DNA of 64,000 nucleotides, from NCBI GenBank assembly GCA_949878425.1, contig CATLAL010000013.1, positions 1-64,000 on the forward strand, written 5' to 3'. This DNA is from an uncultured Oscillospiraceae bacterium (lineage in GTDB: Bacteria; Bacillota; Clostridia; Oscillospirales; Oscillospiraceae). The notes under the pieces are model-generated. The model did no database searches. It saw nothing but the letters and a program-made list of their open reading frames with translations, and was not told the origin of the DNA. Positions 24,717 to 33,244 of this stretch are shown here, piece after piece (position 1 is the stretch's first letter; every line of letters begins with the position of its first letter). Made by a program: the position numbers and the translations under genes.

Positions 24717-24969
24717 AACGATCCGTATACGCAGAGCGGGCGGTCCCAAAAGGGACCGCCCGCTCTTCTTGTCTTGAGCCCTGATCGCCCAAATCGCACT
24801 GGGGATCGATATCGCCGCCGCTGTCCTCGCCGTTCTCGCCGAGGCTGGTGGGTTCACCGGAGCCGCCGCTGTCTCCAGTGTTGGAGCAGCCGGCGCCGGT
24901 CCCCGCCGCCAGGCACAGCGCCAGGAGGGCGGACAGCAGCAGGGCGCGGATTCTTTCGGACCGCTTCAT
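24616..24969 (-). CDS. Small acidic lipoprotein (3' end uncertain)
   Basis: The reverse-strand frame begins MKRSERIRALLLSALLALCL, a basic then hydrophobic signal region, with a Cys (GAGCSNTG) followed by an acidic, Gly/Asp-rich stretch (GENGEDSGGDIDPQ). The frame continues as Arg-rich text through the neighbour's terminator hairpin into antisense of that gene, which is unlikely to be native. The true end probably lay near 24780 and was lost by a frameshift. A promoter (TGGACT, 17 bases, TATAAT at 25006-25034) faces this way. Confidence 0.45.
   Translation of the reverse strand: MKRSERIRALLLSALLALCLAAGTGAGCSNTGDSGGSGEPTSLGENGEDSGGDIDPQCDLGDQGSRQEERAVPFGTARSAYTDRFRKGVRSSPAPARRAGRRGSWEDRPYCRGSTRW
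24733..24770. terminator. Terminator after the zinc-ribbon membrane protein
   Basis: AGAGCGGGCGGTCCC pairs perfectly with GGGACCGCCCGCTCT around a 4-base loop, then TCTTG. Confidence 0.85.
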
Positions 24970-25005
24970 GTGGGTTCACCCCCTTCCTTTTGTTCAAACG
25001 GATTT

Positions 25006-25034
25006 ATTATAGCGCGGCGGACGTCGAAAGTCCA
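25006..25034 (-). promoter_or_regulatory. Leftward promoter of the lipoprotein gene
   Basis: TGGACT, a 17-base spacer and TATAAT on the reverse strand; the -35 is formed by the left end of the 46-bp palindrome. Confidence 0.55.
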
Positions 25035-25075
25035 TGACGTAAACGGAAAATATATTTTCCGTTTACGTCATGGAC
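25030..25075. repeat. Perfect 46-bp palindrome between divergent promoters
   Basis: The 23-base arm GTCCATGACGTAAACGGAAA-ATA is followed at once by its exact complement. Each end supplies the TGGAC of an outward-facing -35. A repressor dimer or cruciform here could switch both directions together. Confidence 0.85.
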
Positions 25076-25100
25076 AAAGGAGACGATATGTGCTATACTA
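25071..25100 (+). promoter_or_regulatory. Rightward promoter of the Cys-rich secreted protein
   Basis: TGGACA (25071-25076), a 17-base spacer and TATACT, using the right end of the palindrome as -35. The ATG is at 25161. Confidence 0.6.
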
Positions 25101-25160
25101 GCGGCAGATGCATCAGAAAAGCAGCTGCAAATAAAGACGAATGAAAGAAGGAAATCCACT

Positions 25161-25616
25161 ATGAAAACAAGCAACCGGTTCCTCTCCCTGCTGCTGGTTC
25201 TGGTCCTCTCCCTGTCCCTGGGCGCGGTCGCGCTGGCGGCTGACGCGTACGGCGGCGCGAGTGCGCAGGCAACTGAGGTGGAGTGTACCCACGAAAGAGC
25301 ACGAGATATGGTTTCAAATATATTTCCAAGGGCAGGGATAACCTCTAATACACATGAAAAGTACGTTCTTACTCAGCTTTACTGCCCTGATTGCCACAAA
25401 ATATTAAGTAGCGATATGAGCACGGGAACGACTGAAAGGCATCTTTTCCTGCGCAGCTATACGGGATCTAACCACAGCGGCCATTATACAAATCACTACT
25501 ATATTTATACATATACCTGTGGATCTTGCAGTTATTCATTTGAAGACAAAACTCCCGCTGGTTGCGATCAATACAATTGTGCCGATCCAATGAGTATCAC
25601 TCCCTCTGTCAGTTGA
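25161..25616 (+). CDS. Secreted Cys-rich protein of unknown function
   Basis: The 151-residue product has a classic signal peptide (FLSLLLVLVLSLSLGAVALA, cleavage after AAA or ALAA) and a mature part with two CxxC pairs (YCPDCHKIL and TCGSCSYSF), further Cys at CTHE, GCDQYNC, and a His/Tyr-rich centre (GSNHSGHYTNHYYIYTY). Two CxxC pairs suggest a metal site or disulphides. The DNA from about 25280 on is clearly lower in GC than its neighbours, hinting at transfer. It is transcribed from the palindrome promoter and lies ahead of an ABC gene set. No family is recognised. Confidence 0.7.
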   Translation: MKTSNRFLSLLLVLVLSLSLGAVALAADAYGGASAQATEVECTHERARDMVSNIFPRAGITSNTHEKYVLTQLYCPDCHKILSSDMSTGTTERHLFLRSYTGSNHSGHYTNHYYIYTYTCGSCSYSFEDKTPAGCDQYNCADPMSITPSVS

Positions 25617-25707
25617 CACCATCCCTTCCGTATCTGATTTTTATTGGGGTCTGCCTCTGGAGAGGGCCGGCCCCGCTTTAAATAGTTTTCTTTTGGAGGT
25701 GGTTGCT

Positions 25708-27840
25708 ATGAAGACCCTAGCCATGCTCCTGCGCCAGCCGGTGAAATCCCTGATCGGCGTGCTCCTGCTGGCCCTGGCCGGAGGGATCCTCTGCGCCGGG
25801 GTGGGGCAGTACGCGGCCGCGGCGGGGACCCGGAAGGCGGTGGACGCCGTCTATACCACCGTGGCCCTGCCCACGAACAAATACACAAGCCAGGTGATCG
25901 AGCTGGAGGACGGCACCAAGGCGACCGTGCACAGCTCCGATCAGCCCTGGGAGGTGGTGGAGTTCCTGGACGCCCTGGGGGAGGAGCACCCGGAGCTTGT
26001 GGAGCAGACGGCGCGAAACAGCCTGGCTTCCGCCTGGTGCCCCCGGGTGGAGCCCCTGAGCCTGACCCAGGCGAAGGCCCTGGGCGAGTTGGAGGAGGAC
26101 GGCGGGCCTGGCGCGGTCTTACGCAACAGCCCCTATACCTGCGCCGCGCTGGCCGTTACCCTGGAGGAGATCGGGGAGCCGGAGGTACAGCGCCCTCTCA
26201 ACCTCAACGACATTTTGGACAGTCTGGGCGTCCCGTCAGACGGCGCCGGGGAGGAGGAGACGTCCTTTCTGCGGGTCATGCTGTCCGGCACGGTAACGGA
26301 GGCGGTCTTCCTGTCACCCGGGTACGACGACCCCGCCGGCTACACCCTCCGGGTCACCCTGGAGGTGGCGGATGAGGCGGAGCTGGCGGCGCTCCGGCTG
26401 GAGACCGGGCGGCAGTACCTGGTCTACGGTACAGACTATAGGGATTGTGACTGGGAGCTCCGGCAGAACCTCGCGCTGATGGTCCAGGCGCCGGTCTCGG
26501 AGATCGACCTGGCCAATATCGAGCCCCTTGATCCGGAGCTGGCGGCATCCCTGAACGCCGATATCGAGCTGCGGGGCAGTGAGCCCGTGGTAGCCCTCTA
26601 CAACGCCGAGGACGGCGGCCGTTCAACCTACCTGGAGCAGCACTGGTTGGATGACAGGAACGCCTGCGCTCTGACGGTGTGGAGCGACCCCCTGATCCCC
26701 TCCTCCCGGTCCGGCGAGGAGACCGTGGAGGTCTCCCGGGAGGACGGGCGCACGGAGATCCCGGCCGGCGAGTACCGCGCCCTGTACGGGCATCCCGGCA
26801 TCGTGCCCCTCACCGGCTCTGTGGAGGACCTTGTGGCCGCGGATGAGACCGGCCTGTGGGAGCGGGCCCTGGAGCAGGCCCGGGTCAGCGACCGGGCCCT
26901 GCCCGTCCTGGCGGTGGAGCGGCTGGAGAGCATGGTCCAGTTCGCCCGGCAGGAGACCCATCTCTCCCAGGGCCGGAGCTTTACGGCGGAGGAGTACGCC
27001 CAAGGGAGCCGGGTGTGCGTCCTCTCCGACGCGCTGGCCGCCGCAAACGGCCTGGCCGTGGGGGACAGAATCGACCTGACCTTCTATGAGACTGACTTCG
27101 ACCAGCCCGATTTCGGCGAATATAGCAGCAGCAACCCCACCGCCGCCATTTACTCCCCCGCCCTGGGCTTCGCGGGGGAGGCGGAGTCCTATGAGATCGT
27201 GGGGCTCTACCACCAGAGCGACCAGTGGAGCCAGAACCTCTACTCCTTCACGCCCAACACGGTCTTTGTCCCCTCCGCCTGCGTCACCTGTCAGACCCGG
27301 ACCGGTTCCGGCGGCGTTTTCCAGACCATCGTGCTGCGCAACGGGACTGTGGACCAAATGGAGGCCGTTCTGGCGGAGGCGGGGTACGAGGGCCTCTTCA
27401 CCTACTACGACCAGGGCTACTCCGCCATACAGGACAGCCTGGAGCAGTATTTCTCCGTTTCGCGCCTGGTTCTGCTGGCCGGAATTGGCGCATGGCTGGG
27501 CCTGCTGCTGCTGTTTTTGCTCCTCTTCCCCCTGATGCAGCGAAAGAACGCGGCGCGCATGTGGTCTCTTGGTGCGTCTGAGCGGCAGGTGGGGCGCCAC
27601 GTGCTTGCCGGCGGCATGGGGCTGGCGGCTCCGGGGGTGCTGCTGGGGGCCCTGCTGGGCTATGTCCTGACAGAGAAGCTGACGGCCCGCCTGGCCGCTG
27701 AGGCGGAGCTGGAGCTGACGCTGCGCAGTCAGCCGTGGGTGACCGCGCTGATCGCGCTGATACAGCTGGCGCTGTGCCTGGGCGCTGTGGCGCTGTGCGC
27801 CCTGGTCCTGGTGCGGGGCGCGCGGAAAGGACGGCGGTAG
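25708..27840 (+). CDS. FtsX/MacB-type ABC permease, large subunit
   Basis: The 710-residue protein has one N-terminal helix (VKSLIGVLLLALAGGILCAG), a long extracytoplasmic region (about 45-580) and three C-terminal helices from LVLLAGIGAWLGLLLLFLLL to the end. This is the type VII ABC (MacB/LolCE/FtsX) topology. These systems do not carry substrates across the inner membrane but use ATP to move envelope parts. GGAGG sits before the ATG at 25708. The next gene starts at the base after the stop, so it is one operon with a second permease and an ATPase. Confidence 0.85.
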   Translation: MKTLAMLLRQPVKSLIGVLLLALAGGILCAGVGQYAAAAGTRKAVDAVYTTVALPTNKYTSQVIELEDGTKATVHSSDQPWEVVEFLDALGEEHPELVEQTARNSLASAWCPRVEPLSLTQAKALGELEEDGGPGAVLRNSPYTCAALAVTLEEIGEPEVQRPLNLNDILDSLGVPSDGAGEEETSFLRVMLSGTVTEAVFLSPGYDDPAGYTLRVTLEVADEAELAALRLETGRQYLVYGTDYRDCDWELRQNLALMVQAPVSEIDLANIEPLDPELAASLNADIELRGSEPVVALYNAEDGGRSTYLEQHWLDDRNACALTVWSDPLIPSSRSGEETVEVSREDGRTEIPAGEYRALYGHPGIVPLTGSVEDLVAADETGLWERALEQARVSDRALPVLAVERLESMVQFARQETHLSQGRSFTAEEYAQGSRVCVLSDALAAANGLAVGDRIDLTFYETDFDQPDFGEYSSSNPTAAIYSPALGFAGEAESYEIVGLYHQSDQWSQNLYSFTPNTVFVPSACVTCQTRTGSGGVFQTIVLRNGTVDQMEAVLAEAGYEGLFTYYDQGYSAIQDSLEQYFSVSRLVLLAGIGAWLGLLLLFLLLFPLMQRKNAARMWSLGASERQVGRHVLAGGMGLAAPGVLLGALLGYVLTEKLTARLAAEAELELTLRSQPWVTALIALIQLALCLGAVALCALVLVRGARKGRR

Positions 27841-29076
27841 ATGGGCGTGCCCTATCTGTGGCGGCAGGTCCGCCGGCGCGGGCCGCTGAGTCTGGCCATT
27901 GCGCTGATGGCCCTGGTGGTGGGCGGTCTGCTCTGTACGCTGGCGGGGGCCAAGGCCCGCACGGCGCGCCAGATGGAGGAGGTCTACGACCAGGTGCCCG
28001 TGGCCTGCGCTGTTACGGACCTGACCGGGACCCAGACGGACGGCCTGGGGCTGCCCGAGTGGGCGGTGAACCTGTTCCTCTCGGACACCACGACCGTTGG
28101 CGGGAAACCGCTGGAGCGGGCCTTTTCCTCCTTTGTCACGGATGTGCGGGCCAAGCTGAGCCTGAAGACCCGGATTGTTTGCGCGGAGGGCGGGAGCAGT
28201 GGGGAGATGCCCCTGACGGCTGTCACCGGCATCTCGGCGGACAAGGCCCTGTGGGCGGAAAACGGCTGTACGATCTCTTGGAACGAGGGCTGCGGCGAGG
28301 ACATGTTCCAGTCGGAGCAGCCCCTCTGCCTGCTTCCGGCGGACGCGGCGGAGGCTGCGGAGACTGCGGAGGCGGGACAAATTACCCTCTGCGTCTCCGG
28401 GGAGTATGTGAAGCCCGTGGAGCGGACCTTCCGGGTGGCCGGGACCTACACGGGCGGCAGCGGAGATATCTACTGCTCCTGGCCGGTGGGGACGGAGCTC
28501 TCCCTGGCTGTAAACGGCTATCTGCTGGCGGACAGCCTGTCTGCCGACATCCGGAGCAACCGTGAGCTAGAGCAGTTCTGGGATAGCTGCGCGGGGCTGT
28601 TCTTCGTCCGGCCGGACCTGGAGGGGACCCCAGTGGAGTGGACGGCCTCCCCTGTCTATACGTATTTCCCATATGCCCTTTTGATCAACGATACGGTTCT
28701 GCGCCAGACCATCGCTGGACTGGAGCGAAACCAGATGATCCTGAACGTGCTGGTGCGGGCCATTTTGCTGATGTCGCTGGCAGGCGGAGCCCTGGTGTCC
28801 TTTCTGCTTGTCCGCGGGCGGGAACGGGAGCTCGCGCTGCAGTGCGTACTGGGAATGCCCAGGCGGACCATGTTCGCCGGAGCCTTCTGGGAGCAGTTCC
28901 TCCTTGCTCTGGCCGGCACCGCTCTGGCCGCAGGCGGCTATGCCCTCCTGGCCGGTGCGCCTCCGGCGTGGAGGAGCCTAGGCCTGGCGATTGCCGCCGA
29001 TATCATTGGAATTGCCGCCGCAATGGGGGGCTTCCTGACCCGGGAGCTGACGGCGGCGCTGAGAGGAGAACATTGA
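27841..29076 (+). CDS. FtsX/MacB-type ABC permease, small subunit
   Basis: The 411-residue protein repeats the layout of its neighbour: one N-terminal helix (GPLSLAIALMALVVGGLLC), an extracytoplasmic domain (about 45-285) and three C-terminal helices starting near LVRAILLMSLAGGALVSF. The pair plus the following ATPase would form a heterodimeric type VII ABC complex. The ATG directly follows the upstream TAG, so coupling is tight. The ligand is unknown. The secreted Cys-rich protein upstream is a possible client, which is inference. Confidence 0.82.
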   Translation: MGVPYLWRQVRRRGPLSLAIALMALVVGGLLCTLAGAKARTARQMEEVYDQVPVACAVTDLTGTQTDGLGLPEWAVNLFLSDTTTVGGKPLERAFSSFVTDVRAKLSLKTRIVCAEGGSSGEMPLTAVTGISADKALWAENGCTISWNEGCGEDMFQSEQPLCLLPADAAEAAETAEAGQITLCVSGEYVKPVERTFRVAGTYTGGSGDIYCSWPVGTELSLAVNGYLLADSLSADIRSNRELEQFWDSCAGLFFVRPDLEGTPVEWTASPVYTYFPYALLINDTVLRQTIAGLERNQMILNVLVRAILLMSLAGGALVSFLLVRGRERELALQCVLGMPRRTMFAGAFWEQFLLALAGTALAAGGYALLAGAPPAWRSLGLAIAADIIGIAAAMGGFLTRELTAALRGEH

Positions 29077-29077
29077 T

Positions 29078-29767
29078 ATGGATCTAAAACTGGAGCAGGC
29101 GGGCTACTGCTATCGGAGCAAGTACCAGACAGTAGAGGCCGTGAAGGATGTGACGTGCACGTTTTCTCCAGGGACCTTTTACGCCATTATGGGCAAGAGC
29201 GGAAGCGGCAAGACAACGCTGCTGTCCATATTGGCCGGACTGATGCTGCCTACGAGTGGGCAGGTGCTGGTAGACGGCATCTCCATAGCGGAGCTGGACC
29301 GCCCCCGCCTCCGGCTGGAGCATATTTCGGTGATCTATCAGGATTTCAATCTCTTTCCCCTGCTGACCGTGGAGGAGAACGCTGTCTACCCCCTTCGGCT
29401 GCGCAGGCAGCGGGAGGCGGACGCGCTGGAGCGGGCCAGGGAGGCCCTGCTCTCGCTGGACCTGCGCCCGGAGCAGTTTAGGCGCCTGCCCAACACCCTC
29501 TCTGGCGGCGAGCAGCAGCGGGTAGCCATTGCCCGCGCGTTGGTGACTGGCAGTGATGTGATCCTGGCCGATGAGCCAACAGGCAGCCTGGATGAGGAGA
29601 ACAGCCAGCTGATTCTGGATATTTTGAGACGCCTGGCGCGGGAGCAGGGCCGAAGCATTGTAGTGGTGACGCATGATCCTGTTGCCGCAGAGTATGCCAG
29701 TGTCGTATTTCGGATGAGGGATGGTCATCTGTTGGAGGACCCAGGGGCGCAGGAGGGCCGGGCGTGA
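29078..29767 (+). CDS. ABC transporter ATPase (MacB/LolD type)
   Basis: The 229-residue ATPase has Walker [10 protein letters not shown] near residue 39, Q-loop [12 protein letters not shown], signature [14 protein letters not shown] near 138, Walker [13 protein letters not shown] and the H-loop VVTHDPVAA. LolD/MacB-type ATPases pair with FtsX-like permeases. It starts one base after the second permease stop, with GAGGAG before the ATG. It closes the operon 25708-29767. Confidence 0.93.
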   Translation: MDLKLEQAGYCYRSKYQTVEAVKDVTCTFSPGTFYAIMGKSGSGKTTLLSILAGLMLPTSGQVLVDGISIAELDRPRLRLEHISVIYQDFNLFPLLTVEENAVYPLRLRRQREADALERAREALLSLDLRPEQFRRLPNTLSGGEQQRVAIARALVTGSDVILADEPTGSLDEENSQLILDILRRLAREQGRSIVVVTHDPVAAEYASVVFRMRDGHLLEDPGAQEGRA

Positions 29768-30061
29768 GGGGGCGTCGATCCGCCCATTCCCGTCTTTTTT
29801 CGCATTTGCCCCCTCCTCCCAACGCTCGAATAGATGCCTGATACTAGAGCAGCACCCAAAAATACAGAGAAAAGTCCGGCGGAGCAGGAAGCACATGGTT
29901 GCGTTGTCGTCTTTGGCGGGCACAAAGCCCGCCTGCACCCTTCGCCTTACCCTGTGCTCCCTGCTCTCGCCTCCTTTTTTCTCATTATTTCTGGGAACTG
30001 CTCTAAGAAGCTGTTCAGCATCTCCCCGGCACGCTCTTTAAGACTATTTTTATACTATAAA
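29768..30061. other. Intergenic sequence after the ABC operon
   Basis: No gene is supported. The sequence is pyrimidine-rich near 29960-29990. The segment at 30005-30060 (AGAAGCTGTTCAGCATCTCC) shares words with the starts of other repeats in this window, so it may be repeat debris. Confidence 0.4.
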
Positions 30062-30230
30062 TCTAGGGCTTGTTTGATAAATAGCAGAATGACCAGCAGC
30101 GAGAGATTTTTTTGCCGGACAAGGCAAAAATCGCAGGAATACTTTGTGTATTTCAAGATTTTTTAACGCGGTCCGGCGGAAAAAGGTCCGCTGCTTGGGC
30201 GTTTTGATATTTTTCAAACATGCCCTAATC
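30062..30230. repeat. Interspersed palindromic repeat, family A copy 1
   Basis: The ends TAGGGCTTGTTTGATAAAT and ATTTTTCAAACATGCCCTA are imperfect complements, and inner parts (AGCAGCG...CGCTGCT-like, GCCGGAC/GTCCGGC) also pair. The core GGAATACTTTGTGTATTTCA then AGATTTTTTAACGCGG is shared with copies at about 42720-42780 and 31960-32010. Confidence 0.65.
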
Positions 30231-30327
30231 TGCACTACAAAACTTAACAAGAATGAGTGGGAATCATCTATGTCCAGACGGTGCAAATTTCGCCTGACGC
30301 TAGGGCCTGTTCACATAAGGCGAAACG

Positions 30328-30492
30328 CGGGCCTTCCTGTCGGACGGCGTGCTGCAACTCGCCGCCATGCTCCTCGCGGCCGTCAACTGCTTCACCGCCA
30401 TCTCCAACGGCCGCACCAATATGATGTCACACGTCGTCACCTTCCGCTCCGCCAAGGAGGTGACGAAGAAGCTGAATTCCGACGCGCAGTAA
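30328..30492 (+). pseudogene. C-terminal gene remnant of unknown family
   Basis: A frame without start reads RAFLSDGVLQLAAMLLAAVN then CFTAISNGRTNMM and ends SAKEVTKKLNSDAQ with TAA at 30490. Composition and codon use look like a genuine protein tail. The 5' side is joined to a repeat end (TAGGGCCTGTTCACATAAGG). I do not recognise the family. A CTGGGGA/TCCCCAG hairpin at about 30506-30532 follows. Confidence 0.4.
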
Positions 30493-30623
30493 GGCGCGCA
30501 GGCTCTGGGGAGCCTCGTTTCCCCAGGGCTAAAAACAGCGTTTGACGCGCCGCCTGTTTCATGGTATGATACCCTCATTCTGAGAGCCAGATTTTAAACA
30601 GGCTCTGAGGGGAGGCGGCGGCT

Positions 30624-31547
30624 GTGGAGCGGAGAGGGCTGAAAAAAGTGCATATTGGCCTGCGGACCAGTAAGACGGCGCTGGCAATTATTGTTTCCAT
30701 GCTGATTGCCGACCAGTTCGGCGGAACCGGGGATAAGCTGATCTTCGCCATGCTGGGGGCGATGTCGGTGGTGGAGCCCACCTTCAGGGACTCCGTGACC
30801 GCCTGTCTGAGCCAGATCATCGGCGTATGTACGGGGGCGCTGATCAGCATCCTGCTGACCGCCCTGCCCATCGGCGCCTTGACTGCCGTGGGCATTGGCG
30901 TCATCGGGATTATCGTGCTGTACAACGGCTTTCGCATCAAAATTTCGCCCTCCCTGCCCTGTTTTATTATGGTGCTGATCTGTACCAGCTCCGGCGTTGA
31001 CCCGATACTATACGCGCTGGGCCGCATATGGGACACGGCCATTGGTCTGGGGGTTGGGATGGCAATCAATATGCTGGTGTTTCCCTATGACAACAGCCGG
31101 CAGATCCGCTCCACCATAGAGAGTCTGGATCAGGATCTGATTGCCTTTCTGGAGGATCTCTTTGACGGCGACATGCGCCTTCCGGACCCGGAGGCGCTGA
31201 CCCGGAAGATCGCTAGCCTTCAGGCGCAGATGTCCGTCTTTGCCAACCAGCGGCTGCTGCTGCACCTGCGCAGGCAGCGGCAGCAGCTTGCGCGCCTTCG
31301 GACCTGCGACCGCAGGGCCAAGGAACTGGTAGCCCACCTGGCTGTGTTGGGGCATATGGAGGCCCCAGGTCGGCTTAGCCCGGAAAATCGGAGACGGCTG
31401 GCCGCCTGCGGCGCGGAGATTCGGGACGCCAGGGCGCTGGATTCGGTTATGGAACTGGATGTTGTGACCAACTTCCACGTGGGACAGATTCTGACGCTGC
31501 GGCGGGAGCTGCTGGAACACCTGAAAAACGCGGATGCGGTATCTTAG
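30624..31547 (+). CDS. Aromatic acid exporter family (ArAE/FUSC-like) membrane protein
   Basis: The 307-residue protein has about six N-terminal helices (residues 12-150, for example TALAIIVSMLIADQFGGTGD and TGALISILLTALPIG) and a helical cytoplasmic C-terminal half. This is the layout of the ArAE_1/FUSC group of small aromatic-acid or xenobiotic exporters. The start is a GTG at 30624 after GAGGGGAGG. It stands alone between two repeat-rich regions. The substrate is unknown. Confidence 0.82.
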   Translation: MERRGLKKVHIGLRTSKTALAIIVSMLIADQFGGTGDKLIFAMLGAMSVVEPTFRDSVTACLSQIIGVCTGALISILLTALPIGALTAVGIGVIGIIVLYNGFRIKISPSLPCFIMVLICTSSGVDPILYALGRIWDTAIGLGVGMAINMLVFPYDNSRQIRSTIESLDQDLIAFLEDLFDGDMRLPDPEALTRKIASLQAQMSVFANQRLLLHLRRQRQQLARLRTCDRRAKELVAHLAVLGHMEAPGRLSPENRRRLAACGAEIRDARALDSVMELDVVTNFHVGQILTLRRELLEHLKNADAVS

Positions 31548-31930
31548 AGCCTGTTCCGTATCTCCCCGCTGGCAAATCAGAGCTTCTGTGGCGGCGCTGG
31601 AGGACAGGCGGCTCTCGGCGGCGATTATGTGCTCGTCAAGCTCACGCCCGTTAGGCGTATGGCGGCGGCTTCCTGGCGCCGCCGATGGATACAGGGATGG
31701 CGGCTTTCGATTCCTCGAAAGCCGCCATTTTGGACGTGATAGGTTATAGTCGGCACAGTTGAAAAGAATCCTTTGGATTCTTTTCAACGCAGCACTGCTG
31801 GCCGCGTATACAGCCAAACGTCAGATTTCATCGTCAGCTCACGGGCTTTGCCCAACAGCGGCGCCGCCGCTGTCCCAAAATCGACTTTACCGATCTGATC
31901 CGCAAGTACTTTGAGGAAGGATTACCGACC
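31548..31930. other. Repeat- and hairpin-rich intergenic region
   Basis: It contains a terminator-like ATGGCGGCTTTCG/CGAAAGCCGCCAT hairpin (about 31694-31730) and a TTATAGTCGGCACAGTTG-type end of repeat family B (31745-31766). A second perfect hairpin, GTTGAAAAGAATCC/GGATTCTTTTCAAC, occupies about 31758-31789. No intact gene is visible. Confidence 0.6.
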
Positions 31931-32056
31931 ATATCCGAAAAGCAGTATGCCGGAAACTGGCGGAATATGAGCGTAGTGGCTTTGTGTATTGCAAGCCTTT
32001 TTAACGCGGCCGGCATTGGGCTGCAAAGGCATGCGTTGGGGCTATTGATACGGCGT
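31931..32056. repeat. Interspersed palindromic repeat, family A copy 2 (divergent)
   Basis: The core GGCTTTGTGTATTGCAAGCC then TTTTTAACGCGGCCGG matches the other two copies with few changes, and the tail AAAGGCATGCG...GCTATTGATACGGCG parallels the end of the 42.7-kb copy. An open frame also crosses it on the forward strand (RKYFEEGLPTISEKQYAGNW and on), so part may derive from a gene. Confidence 0.5.
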
Positions 32057-32057
32057 C

Positions 32058-33194
32058 TTAGTTCTGGTCCTCCGGCTCGTAAAGCTTCTTTACCCGGCCC
32101 AGCCACTCAGTGACAGGCAGGTGCTGGGGACACTTCTGCTCGCACTGGCGGCAGGAGACGCAGTCAGAGGCCATTCCGGCCCCGGCGGCCAGCTGCCGGT
32201 AGGCGTCCCGACTGGCCGGGAGGCCCTGGCGCAGGGCGGTCTGGTCGTCGTTATACAGGGAGAAGTAGTCGGGAATCTTGATGTTCTGGGGACAGCTGTC
32301 AACGCAGTAGCGGCAGGCGGTGCAGGCGATGGCCGGCACCGCGCTGATGATCTCCGCGGCCCGGACCAGCGCCTCCCTCTCACTGGCGGTCAGCGGCGGG
32401 GGATCCTGCATGAAGGCGGTGTTGTCCTCCAGCTGCTCCAGATTGGACATGCCGCTGAGCACAACCATCACGCCCTCCAGACTGGCGGCGAAGCGGATGG
32501 CCCAGCTGGCGGGGGACCAGTCCGGATGGGCCGCCCGGAGCAGCGCGGCTGCCTCCTCCGGGAGCCTGGCCAGCTTGCCGCCCTTCACCGGCTCCATCAC
32601 CACCACCTGCTTGCCGTGGCGGCGGGCGGTCTCATAGCACTTGCGGGACTGGACCCGCTCGTCCTCCCAGTCCAGGTAGTTGATCTGGAGCTGGACAAAC
32701 TCCGCCTCTGGGTGCTCGCTGAGGACCCGGTCCAGCACGTCGGCCTTGTCGTGGAAGGAGAAGCCCAGATGCCGGATCGCCCCCTCCTCCCTCTTTTGCC
32801 GGAGGAAGCCGAAGGTGTCCAGCCGCTTGGCAATCTCGTAGCTCTTCCGGTCCACGCAGTGGAGCAGGTAGTAGTCGAAGCAGTCCACGCCGCACTTTTC
32901 CAGCTGGTGGGCAAATACCTGGGCCTGCTTATCCGGGCCGTCCTCCGGTTTGAAGTGGAAGAGAGGCATTTTGTCCGCCAGGGTGAAGCTGTCCCGGGGA
33001 TGACGGCCCACCAGGGCGTCCCGGGCGGCGTGCTCGCTCTCCCCGGCGTGGTACAGGTAGGCGGTGTCAAAGTAGGTATAGCCCCGGTCCAGGAATTTGT
33101 CCACCATGGCGCAGACCTGGTCCAGGTCGATTTTCCCCTGCTCCTTGGGGTCCGGCATGGGCAGGCGCATCATGCCAAAGCCGAGTTTCTTCAT
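32058..33194 (-). CDS. Aldo/keto reductase with C-terminal ferredoxin domain
   Basis: The 378-residue protein has an AKR barrel: GFGMMRLPM start, DRGYTYFDTAYLYH with catalytic Asp/Tyr, and the later Lys/His region. The C-terminal part has two 4Fe-4S motifs (CTACRYCVDSCP near residue 290 and CVSCRQCEQKCP near 345). This anaerobe-specific class probably takes electrons from ferredoxin-like partners to reduce carbonyls. AAGGAGGAAGG precedes the ATG. It is the last gene of a long leftward run after a thioesterase gene. Confidence 0.92.
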   Translation of the reverse strand: MKKLGFGMMRLPMPDPKEQGKIDLDQVCAMVDKFLDRGYTYFDTAYLYHAGESEHAARDALVGRHPRDSFTLADKMPLFHFKPEDGPDKQAQVFAHQLEKCGVDCFDYYLLHCVDRKSYEIAKRLDTFGFLRQKREEGAIRHLGFSFHDKADVLDRVLSEHPEAEFVQLQINYLDWEDERVQSRKCYETARRHGKQVVVMEPVKGGKLARLPEEAAALLRAAHPDWSPASWAIRFAASLEGVMVVLSGMSNLEQLEDNTAFMQDPPPLTASEREALVRAAEIISAVPAIACTACRYCVDSCPQNIKIPDYFSLYNDDQTALRQGLPASRDAYRQLAAGAGMASDCVSCRQCEQKCPQHLPVTEWLGRVKKLYEPEDQN

Positions 33195-33244
33195 AGTCCT
33201 TCCTCCTTATAATATGTGGTTTATACCGTGAATACAGGTTCTGC

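Noticed and set aside
26623..28380. 585-codon reverse frame opposite the ABC permeases
   Set aside because: Arg/Gln/His-rich antisense text crossing two real genes.
31900..32060. Forward frame RKYFEEGLPTISEKQYAGNW and following as a gene
   Set aside because: It reads like protein but has no start and overlaps a copy of repeat family A, and its 3' side runs antisense into the aldo/keto reductase. It is kept only as a possible remnant.
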